From Marvania coccoides (taxonomy: Eukaryota; Chlorophyta; Trebouxiophyceae; Chlorellales; Chlorellaceae): 64,000 nt of DNA. How positions within the stretch are numbered: the stretch's first letter is position 1; every line of letters begins with the position of its first letter. This document shows, one piece after another, positions 55,428-64,000 of the stretch. The DNA is taken from contig OY978097.1 in the NCBI GenBank assembly GCA_963854735.1, forward strand, positions 1,488,001-1,552,000. Direction: 5' to 3'. The notes under the pieces are model-generated. The model ran no database searches. It worked only from the letters and a program-made list of their open reading frames with translations, and was not told the DNA's origin. A program made the translations under genes and the position numbers.

Positions 55428-58400
55428 TTAATCAAACCAGCGCTTCTGGTCCTTGCTTTTTGGCGGCAGACTTGTCTCTGCCTTCTTGGGCTTCTTCTCC
55501 CCAGTCACCTTGGCGCGATACGCCTCGGCCAGGCGCTCAGTGCGGTCACCCTCTGACTTCCGACGCTTCAGCATGCGCCCCTCAGGCACGCCAGCAGACG
55601 CCAGGCGGTCAACCAGCGCGTCTGCCGCCGCCTTCCTCTTCACCGCCTTCTCGCCCTTCTCCACGACAGCCTTGGCCTTAACCGCCGGCTTTGGCGCCAC
55701 AATCACAGGCGCGCTGATGTTCAACACACCGTTGGCCCCCTCCGCCGCGCCAGCCTGGTTCTTCTTCTTGCGCTGCTCCCTCCGCCGCTGCGACTTGTTG
55801 CCCTGCTTCTCCGCCGCCGCCTCCGCCGCCTCTGCGGCCGCATCCGCCTTGCCCTGCTTCGCGCGCTGCCGTTCCTTCAGCATGCGCCGCCGCTCCTGCC
55901 GCCGCTTCCTCTTTGACTTCGGGCCCTCGTCTTCGTCCACTTCAGCAGCAGCAGCGGGTGCCGCCGCCTTCCGCTTGTCCCCTCCCCTTTTGGCCTTCTC
56001 CCCCTCTTCTCCCGCAGCCGACTGCTTCGCCACAGCCCTGTCCGTGGGTCCAGCCGCCTGCCTGGCTTCCCTTTTCTTCAGCGCCCGCACGTCGTCGATG
56101 GCGAACTCCACTATGGGCCGGGTGTCGGGCCCCCACGTCTTAGGATTGTTGTTCAGCTGCCGCAGCGCACACAACGAGTGTTCGTGGTCGTCAAACTCCA
56201 CGAACGCGATGCCCTTGCTGCGCCCCAGCGTCTCCGCGCCCACCGCCTCCTCCCGCAGGATCTTTACTTGCACGACCCTGGGAACCGCCTGGGAGGCCCG
56301 CTCCTTCACGGCGGCCACGAACAGGGCCTTGAGCTTCTTATCGTCCCAGGAGCGCGGCACATTGCGCACGTTTAGGCGGGTGCGGGACACGCAGAAGTTG
56401 GGGCTGCGCAGCTTGAGGCGAGCGTCCTCGGCGCCGCGCTTGCGCTTGTTCTTGTCCGAGGCGGACAGCTGCTCCCAGGCGGGGGTGCCCTCCGCGATGA
56501 GACCCTCTTTGGACTGCAAGATGGCGCGAAAGATGCGAATTAGAAAGAAGGGAAATTTGAAGAAAGAAGGCTATTGGAAACTATTAGTAGTAAATGAAGC
56601 GTGATGAAGCTCACCAGGTAGATGTTGCGCCGGTCCTTCTCCGCTGCAGATCCCTTCTCCGCCGCCAACTTCCTGGCGCCATCGCTGTCCAGCGCCAGGT
56701 CCACCTCCACCTGCTTGCCGCCCACCAACACCCCCGGCCCCTCATTCCGCCGCCCCTTCTCGCACACAGCCACCACCGCAGCGGCGCTCTCGGGCTCCCT
56801 GAAGTCCACAAATGCCGTGCCTTTGGGATTACCGGTGGTGGGGTTGAGCACCAGCCGGCAAGATCTCACCCAACCGAAGCCCCGCATGACGTGGAACAGC
56901 TGGTCCTTGGTGACGTCCAGAGCCATGCCGCGCACGAATACCGTGGCCCCAGGCGCCGGCGGCTCCCACTCCTTCTTTGCTGCGCCCTCAATCGCCGCCG
57001 CCAGCTGCTCCGCTCGCCGGGCCACCCTGTCCACAGCGTCAGAGCCCTTTTTTACAGCAGCCAGGGGTAGATTCGGCTCAGCAACCTCTTCTTCCTCATC
57101 CTCTTCGTCATCCTCCTCGTCACCGCTGCTGCCTGCTGCCTCCTCCCCCTCTGAGCTTCCTTCTGCAGCGTCCCCACTCTCCTCCGCCTCCTCTTCTTCA
57201 TCAGATATTGGTTCCGCTGCATCGTCGTCGCTGCCCCCCAGGATGTCGTCGATCACACTGTGCAGCATGTTGCGCTCCTGCTCTGGCTCCAAGTCGGAAA
57301 CAGCCTCGCCCTCAACCTCGTGACCCTGAAAGAAACGACGCAAGAAAACAGCAGAACCATACAGTCAGTCAGTATTCGACACACAGTGCACTCAATTCAG
57401 TATTTCTAGCCAGCAAAATGTGCGAAATACGTGTGAAAAGAAGAGGAAAAGGGACTCACCAAGCCGGCAGCCCTGCCAGCGCCACCGCCTCCATCGTCGC
57501 TCTCGGTGTCCTCCTCGTCCTCAGTCATCGCCTCTTCATCTTCAGCAGGTGGCGGCGGTGCAGGAGCAGCTCCCTGCTCGTAGTCCCTCTTCGCCACCGC
57601 CCAATCCACCGCCACCGCCCGACCGCCCACCTTGGAGCCATTGACTGCCTTGATGCCGCGCTCTGCGTGCGCCCGGCAGGTGAACCCCACGAACGCAAAT
57701 CCGCGCGGCTTACCGTCGGGCCCGCGCGGCATCGTCACCTCCCACACCAGCCCAGCGGGGGCAAACGCAGCGCGCAAGTCGGCCTCGGTGGCCTTGAAAG
57801 AAAGGTTGCGCACCACAACCCGCCAACGCTTCAGGTGCAGCCCCTCGCCAGACACCTGCCGCACCCACAGCCGCACCGCCACCCCGCTGACGGCAGCAGC
57901 GCCTTTCTTTTTGTTCTTCACACCACCAGCAGGCGGCGGAGCTTCCAGGGCCTCGCCATGCAGAGCAGCCACCGCAGCCATTGCATCTTTGGTGGTTTTG
58001 TACCGCACCAGCGCCACTTCGCCGGTGCACCCGTCCTGCGCCAGCTTATACCGCAAGATAACGCCCTCTGAGGCTTGGTTGACCACGTCTTCCACTGGGC
58101 CGACATTTCGGGCGAGGGCCACGGCTGCAGCGACAGACTCCGGGGTAAGCCCACCCAGCGCGATGGTACGCACCAGCGCGTGCTTCTCTGCGGTCTCCGC
58201 CGCCGTTTTCTTGCGCTTCTGGGGCTCGGCAGGGGCGGCGGCGGCGGATGGGCGAGATTTCTTGGGGGCAGGGGAGGGCTGTTCGTCGTCTTCGGAGGCA
58301 GCGGGCTCCTCGTCGCCGGTGGACTTGCGCTTGCCCTTGCGCTCCTCGAAGGAGGCGCGCTTCACGGCGCTCTCCACTTTGATTTTGCGGCCACCCAGGT

Positions 58401-58626
58401 CGGTGCTGTGGAGCTCTGCCACGGCGCGCTCCGCGTCCTCCTCGAGCGCGTACTGCACGAAGCCGTAGCCCTTGTGACGCCCGTCGCGCCCGCCTTTCAC
58501 CAGGAAGGCGTGGCGCACCGGACCCACAGCACTGAAGGCCTCTGTGAACTTGGCATCTGTGACGTCGAAGCTCACCCCGCGCACGAACACCGACTTTGTG
58601 TCCACCTGGCGGTCTTTGATGTCCAT
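55428..58626 (-). CDS. NOP4: RBM28/NOP4 nucleolar RNA-binding protein
   Basis: Needed for 60S ribosome assembly in yeast and animals. Three exons: 58626-57460, 57325-56615, 56513-55428; 987 residues. Five RRM-type domains: about 11-85 (SVFVRGVSFDVTDAKFTEAF, KGYGFVQY), a weaker one about 165-245 (RTIALGGLTPES), about 270-345 (RVVVRNLSFKATEADLRAAF, RGFAFVGF), about 500-590 (TVFVRGMALDVTKDQLFHVM, KGTAFVDF) and about 675-770 (TRLNVRNVPRSWDDKKLKAL, KGIAFVEF). An acidic Glu/Asp/Ser block precedes RRM4, and the C-terminal 200 residues are Lys/Arg/Ala-rich, typical of nucleolar proteins. Divergent from the U32 gene. Confidence 0.93.
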
Positions 58627-58940
58627 GATAGCTATTGCTCAAGTGGCCAGGACAGCTTAATCAAGGAATTCAGCAAAATGCTGTTCGCATTAATATTAAA
58701 AAGGGGACGAACCACAGCTAGACTCGGCTGTATGAATTAAACTGTTAATTTTATATATTTTTAATATGAAAATAAATATGAACACAGTGAATTGGGCGAC
58801 TTTTTGCAACATGCCGCCATTCGAATAAAATGTCTCGTGTTTTCACAATTTCAAAAACTTAACCACATTAAAATTATTAAAAATACATATATTTTCATGT
58901 AGCTTAGCACCCACCTCTTTCTTGTTCTCTATGAAATAAA
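58627..58940. other. Divergent promoter region
   Basis: 314 bp of very AT-rich DNA between the start codons of RBM28 and the U32-family gene. No ORF or repeat seen. Confidence 0.55.
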
Positions 58941-61900
58941 ATGGCTCATGTATTCCCCCCCATAAATCTACCACAAGGCAGCCATCGTCGAGTTCTTGCC
59001 GCTCCAGCACGACGCATTGCGACTACCTGTGCTGCAGGAGCGGGCACCAGCTCCGCGTTGCGCAAAAACCCAGCCTTGTACAACTCACAATCAGCACCGC
59101 CGACGCCTCAAACTGAAGGCAGTGCCAGTGCTAGACCTCCTTCTACTCCCCAACAACAAGCCTCAGACGCCACCACAACTACCTCCAACTCGCGCCCGCT
59201 CCGCAAGCCCGAGGTGCTGTCTCCAGCGGGCGGATGGCCCCAGCTCCGTGCGGCGGTTGAAAATGGCGCAGATGCAGTCTACTTTGGCGTGGGAGACCTC
59301 AACGCCCGCGCCCGCGCCTCAAACTTCACGCACGAAGAGCTGCCTGAGGTGATGGAGTACCTCCACACGCGCGGCGTGAAGGGCTACCAAGTTCTCAACG
59401 TTTTGGTTTTTGACGACGAATTGGAAAAATTGGCGCACCAAGCGCAGCTGGCGGCGGCCGCGGGCGTGGACGCGGTCATCGTGCAGTCTGTGGGCGCGGT
59501 AGAGGTCATTCAGAAAGCTGCGCCTTCTTTGAAAATCCACGGCAGCACTCAAATGTCGATAACCTCGGCTGAGGGCGCCAAGTTTGCCGCCTCTGTGAGT
59601 TATTCTCTTTAATTTTCTTAACCTTTCTGGTTTCTACATTCAATTTGTATACCAGCCTCCTCAATTTGTATACCACTTAAGCTCGTTTATTTTCGCCCCC
59701 TCCCCCCCCCAACTTCTTACCGTCGCTCATTGTTTTCGTTTCTTCGCAGTTGGGCGTGGAGCGCATCGTCGTGGGCCGTGAGCTCTCCGTCTCCGACATC
59801 GCCTCCGTCTCATCAACGTCCCCAGCTGAGGTGGAGGCCTTTGTGCACGGCGCCCTGTGTGTGTCGTACTCTGGCCAATGCTTCTCCTCCGAGGCGTGGG
59901 GCGGACGCTCAGCCAACCGCGGGCAGTGCGCGCAAGCGTGTCGCCTCGACTATGGCCTGCTGGTCGACGGCCAGCTGCAAGCAATGGGCGACGTGAAGTA
60001 TCTATTATCCCCCCAAGACCTGGCGGCGGTGGAGCTGGTCCCTGACCTCATTCAGGCCGGCGTGGTGTCTCTCAAGATTGAGGGGCGGCTGAAGGGGCCA
60101 GAGTACGTGGCCATGACCACCAGGGTGTACAGGGACGCGGTGGACGCAGCATGGAGGGCCGCAGAAAAAGAAAGCAAAGGAGCGGGCGGTGAGATTTTCA
60201 CAGGAAAGATTGAGGACGCGGCCTGGAGGGACCTGCAGCAGGTGTTTGCGCGGGGTCAGGACGGTGTGCACTCTGGGCTGACGCCAGGGTTCTTGGAGGG
60301 CCCGCAGCATCAGAATTTGGTGCAAGGGCGGTCCCCTCGCCACCGCGGTGTGTTTCTGGGGGAGCTGGAAAGCGTGAGCGCCAGCGGAGCGGTGCTGCGG
60401 CTGGCGGCGCCCTTGCGACGCGGCGACGGTATCGTGTTTGATCAGGGGGACCCTAGAGCGCCAGAAACTGGCGGCAACGTGTACGAGGTGCGGCTGCTGG
60501 CAGAAACAGAGGGCGCGAAGAAAGAACGCGGCGGAGCGACGGCGCCATCGACGCCCGCCCGCTCCAACGGCAACGGAAATCCCAACGGCAGCTCTAGGCG
60601 AGGGGGAGGTGCCGGGAGGCAAGAGCGTTCGCCTGGGGCCGCTGCCGCTTCGCAGTCTGTGCTCGAGGCGGACAGAGGCGCCCTGGTGGAGCTCCGCCTT
60701 GGGCCTGGTTCTGATTTTAGGAGTGTGCGCCCTGGGCAGCTGGTGTGGAAGAACAAAGACCCGGTGCTGGATTCTCGGCTGCGGGCGAGCTACGAGGGAC
60801 TGTCGGCAGCACAGCGCCGCCGCCTCCCCGTGCACGTCATTGTGGACGCCGCGCTGGGCGCCCCTCTTCGGATAACTTTGGTGGACGGAGAAGGCAGGAG
60901 AGGGGTTGGAGAGACTGATATGGCGGTGGAGCCGGCTGCTGCTCGTCCGCTGTCGCCGGGAGACATCGAAAAAGCGGTGGGGCAGCACCTGGGCGACGCT
61001 GGATCACTGGTGGCGTCTGACTTTGATCTTTCAGGCTGCGATTTTGCAGCAGGGCTATTTGTGGCTGGAGGGGCTATTAAAGAGGCAAGGCGGCGGGCAG
61101 CGACGGCGCTGCTGCAGCAGCAAACGGCTGCGCCTTCGGCAGAAGAGTTTGCTTCCCCAGCGGCTGTGCTCGATTACATGTTCGACGGCGTGGCGGCAGA
61201 GGGGCAGCGCTGGGCGGAAGCAAACGGCCCGCGTCCTGCTGCCCCTACGCTGCGCGTGCTGTGCCGCACCAAGGCGCAAGTGAACGCCGCCGTGGCGGTG
61301 CCCTGGCTAACAGAGATCGTCTGCGACTTTCTGGAGGTGCATGGGCTGAAGGAAGCAGTGGAGACGGTGCGACGAGCGGGAAAGCGCGTCGTGGTGGCCG
61401 CCCCCCGCATTCTAAAGCCTGACGAGCGGCGGCTGTGGCTGTTTTACCTGCGCTTGGGGGCAGACGCCCTATTGGTGCGCTCCTCTGGGCTGCTGCAGCA
61501 GCTGATGGAAGCTGGGGGCCCTGGGGCGATGGTGGATGGCCATGCCATTCCCCGCCTGGAGGGAGATTTCTCGCTGAACGCGGAGAACGTGGTGTCTGTG
61601 GATTTGCTGCTGAAGCGGGGGTTGGATAGGCTGTCGCCAACGCACGATTGCAACGCAGACCAGCTGGCAGGCATCGCCAGAGGCCTCGGTGAGTCGAAAA
61701 CATACACTGTTTCTCTTTGCAAAAGTTAGTTCTTTCAATATATTTCATCCCTCTTCTAGCGTCAAATTTCTTGTATTTATATTTCATTCAGACTAAATTC
61801 CATGAATTCTCTCTCTTTTTCTCCCGCCCCCCTGCAGGCCCGCGTTCTTCCTGCCTGGAGGCCATCCTCCACCAGAACCTCCCCGTCTTCCACACCGAGC

Positions 61901-62412
61901 ACTGCGTGTTCGCGCGCTTCCTGTCCGACGGCAACTCCTTTCTCGACTGCGGCAAGCCCTGCGAGCATCACACAGTGCACCTCCGGGCCGCCACCGGGGT
62001 CGATCACCTTGTGCTAGCAGACCTGGGGTGCCGCAACACCGTGTTTGAGGGCGTGGCGCAGAGCGGACTGCCGTTTGTGGACCAGCTCGCCACCGCTGGC
62101 TTCGGATGTTTCAGAATTGAGCTCGTCGATCAGCCCCCGGAGGTGGTGGCGCCGCTGCTGGAGGGGTACAGGGCTGCACTGGAAGAGAGTGTGAAGAAGA
62201 GAGGGGGCGGGCAGGGGCGTGGGCGGTATGAGCTGTGGGACTGGATGCAGCGGGAATTGCCGGATAAGAATGGCCGAGTGCAGGGGGTGGGGACGGGGTC
62301 GCTGCAGCCCAGGGAGGAGCGGAGTGCAAAGGATATGAAGCCCACGGCCGCTGCCACCAGGGCAGCCTTGGCAGCGGAAGAGAAAGGAGGCAAGGGAGCT
62401 ACCAGACGGTGA
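58941..62412 (+). CDS. Peptidase U32-family protein (TrhP/RlhA type), likely plastid
   Basis: Three exons: 58941-59594, 59750-61688, 61838-62412; 1055 residues. The first 90 residues are Ala/Ser/Pro/Thr-rich and could be an organelle transit peptide. The U32 core follows: KPEVLSPAGGWPQLRAAVEN, DAVYFGVGDLNARARA, HGSTQMSI, the family signature EAFVHGALCVSYSGQCFSS with GQCAQACRLDYGL, and SLKIEGRLKGPEYVAM. The later DUF3656-like part includes PVHVIVDAALGAPLRI, and Cys in FLDCGKPCEHH may bind an Fe-S cluster. Bacterial relatives hydroxylate tRNA (TrhP) or 23S rRNA (RlhA). A low-complexity insert (Ser/Asn/Gly) lies around residue 480-510. The substrate here is unknown. Confidence 0.88.
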
Positions 62413-62891
62413 TGACATTATGAATGGATTTCTGTCACTTTTGTATAGAGCATGCAAAGGAGGGATGTAGTAATATTATGTACAATAATTTTAACTGACT
62501 GTTTGCGTATTAACTTATTAATTTAACATGCAAAAGGTAATAAAATTCACCTGTCCACCGCTGTTGCGATGGCTTCATCGCTCTCTCCTTCCCCAAACTC
62601 GTGCCTGCTGCACTTGCTCATCCCTCTACGCAGTATCTCAAGCTGCTTCCATGACCTTTTGTCTTCCATGAACTTCCATGAAGTATATGGAGTGTATGAG
62701 CTTGCTTAATAAAATAATGGAGTCAACTGCTTCCCCAACCAATCCTGATTATTTTTTGTATATATAAATATAAATTTGAATTCAAAGCAATAATTTCCCT
62801 CCTACTTCACGTGTATGGTATCAAGTAAGCATCGCCCGCAATCAAAATAAAATAAAATCAAACATTTTAAGTGGTGCATTTAGCTGCGCGG
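62413..62891. other. Intergenic between tandem plus-strand genes
   Basis: 479 bp of AT-rich DNA: U32-gene 3' UTR and capping-enzyme promoter. No other feature recognised. Confidence 0.6.
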
Positions 62892-64000
62892 ATGGCGACG
62901 AAACGCCATTTGGAGGCACCGTCTGCAGAAAATGAAGCTGAAGCAAAAAAGCTGCACATTGATGTCGATCAAGTGGAGGTAAGAGCAGCAGATCAATCAA
63001 CTTTTTTCCTTCAAGATCACTTCGAGCCTCCCATGTCACATCGCCTCCCTTTCCTCTACCCCGCAGGCTCTGGCCCCTGGCGCTGGGCTGCACGACGCCA
63101 TGGACGAGGAGCTGGACATGCGCGGCATGCCTGTGGGCTGGACCGCCTGCCCCAAGATGGGGCTTCCCGTCTTCCGCTTCATCCCTATGAAGGTCCCTCT
63201 GGGCCCCCAATTCAACGACTTCCTGCCCAGAGACGACCAGTTCTCGGTGGAACAGGCTGTGGACATGGGCAACGAGATTGTGGGGCAGAAAACACATCAG
63301 GTTCCCAACCCAGACTCAGCAAAAGCAAGCGAGGGCGGAACGGTGGAGGTGCCTGGCAACTGCGGCATGGTGATCGACCTCACCAACAGCTCGAGGTACT
63401 ACAACATCAAGGCTTTCGAGGACCGCGGCCTCATTCACGTCAAGGTGAGAGGGACGATCTTTTTTGAGAAACCCTGCGAAGAGGGACGGAAAAGCAGGAA
63501 ATGGAAATTTCCATTCTTTTATCACCTTTCTATTTCCCCCCCTTTCTTGCAATCTATAAACTTTCCAAACTACAGCAAATCCTTTCCCCTTGTTTCCAGT
63601 TCTCAAGTTTTCATATATCAACTTTCTCTTCTTCTTTTTTGTGCCCAGATTCCCAACCGAGGTCGAGGAGAGGTGCCCCACCCGCAGGCCGTCAACGACT
63701 TCGTCTTCGAGTCGCTGCAGTACCTCAACCAGCACCCCAATGGCTACATCCTGGTGCACTGCACCCACGGCTTCAATCGAACCGGCTTCATGATCGTCTC
63801 CTACCTCATCCGCATCCTCTCCGACCCCAGCATCGCCCCTGAGAAGCCCATCACCAGCTTCGCGCAGGCCCGCCCCCCCGGCATCTACAAAAACTACTAC
63901 ATCGACCAGCTGTTCAGGTACTACAATTTTACTCGGCCAACCGACATGCCGGCGCCACGGCTGCCGCCCTGGAAGGCCGCGGACTCGCCGGACCGCGGGG
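62892..64000 (+). CDS. mRNA capping enzyme, RNA triphosphatase half, 3' partial
   Basis: Three exons in view: 62892-62978, 63067-63444 and 63649 to beyond the window; 285 residues visible. It is the Cys-phosphatase-type RNA 5'-triphosphatase of animal and plant capping enzymes: signature VHCTHGFNRTGFM (HCxxGxxR-T/S), preceded by VIDLTNSSRYYNIKAFEDRG and ESLQYLNQHPNGYI, followed by QARPPGIYKNYYIDQLF. The guanylyltransferase domain (KxDG motif) should follow outside the window. The enzyme binds the phosphorylated Pol II CTD, whose unusual gene is 22 kb upstream; no functional link is implied by that distance. The short basic N-terminus may carry a nuclear signal. Confidence 0.93.

Noticed and set aside
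55453..56604. 383-codon ORF antisense to RBM28
   Set aside because: Shadow of the Lys/Ala-rich RBM28 C-terminus; no domain.
1..64000. tRNA, rRNA, transposons and retroelements
   Set aside because: I looked for B-box-like GGTTCRA sequences with paired arms, rRNA-like blocks, and transposase or reverse-transcriptase motifs and found none that held up; a covariance-model scan would be more sensitive.

Overview
The window is a gene-dense piece of a nuclear genome from a photosynthetic eukaryote of the green lineage, most likely a green alga; I cannot name the genus. The gene set points there: a Whirly DNA-binding protein, a RETICULATA-related (DUF3411) plastid protein, a plastid-type uroporphyrinogen decarboxylase and a tropinone-reductase-like SDR, next to general eukaryotic genes such as RPB1, APC1, HIRA and SWI3. 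Exons are GC-rich, introns and intergenic DNA are AT-rich, and most genes are split by 60-260 nt GT-AG introns. UAA, UAG and UGA all end genes. All exon models below were assembled by eye from reading frame, splice signals and family similarity; in every complete model the exon lengths sum to a whole number of codons.

Layout. 0-12.5 kb: exportin-2 (5' partial), HIRA, UROD, a choline-transporter-like protein, a WBP2/GRAM protein and an ALKBH8-type tRNA oxygenase-methyltransferase. 12.8-19.2 kb: a 20-exon APC1 that lacks the usual C-terminal part. 19.6-26.5 kb: a RETICULATA-related protein, a ubiquitin-like gene whose frame appears broken, YAE1, a TKL-like kinase and an SDR. 27.3-31.5 kb: two tandem secreted haem peroxidases. 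32.8-40.5 kb: RPB1, the largest subunit of RNA polymerase II. 40.7-47 kb: an orphan ORF, CTF8, an EF-hand protein and a DGAT2-type acyltransferase fused to a polytopic membrane region. 47.2-64 kb: SWI3/SMARCC, a SWSAP1-like ATPase, yippee, an orphan membrane protein, Whirly, RBM28/NOP4, a U32 peptidase-family protein and the start of a capping enzyme (3' partial). Many neighbours are divergent pairs separated by only 200-400 bp, probably sharing promoter regions.

The most remarkable feature is the 3' end of RPB1 (37.8-40.5 kb). The C-terminal domain is not encoded in one exon but by a chain of tiny exons. Nine identical 21-nt exons and two variants each encode exactly one heptad (P-A-Y-S-P-T-S type, phase 2-2). 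They sit in a tandem array with a 161-163 bp period, so the unit that was amplified is one intron plus one heptad exon. A four-unit, 647-bp higher-order repeat shows that the array grew recently by segmental duplication. Because every array exon is frame-neutral, exon skipping or unequal crossing-over could change CTD length one heptad at a time. The same RPB1 has also lost most of the usual zinc ligands of its N-terminal clamp.
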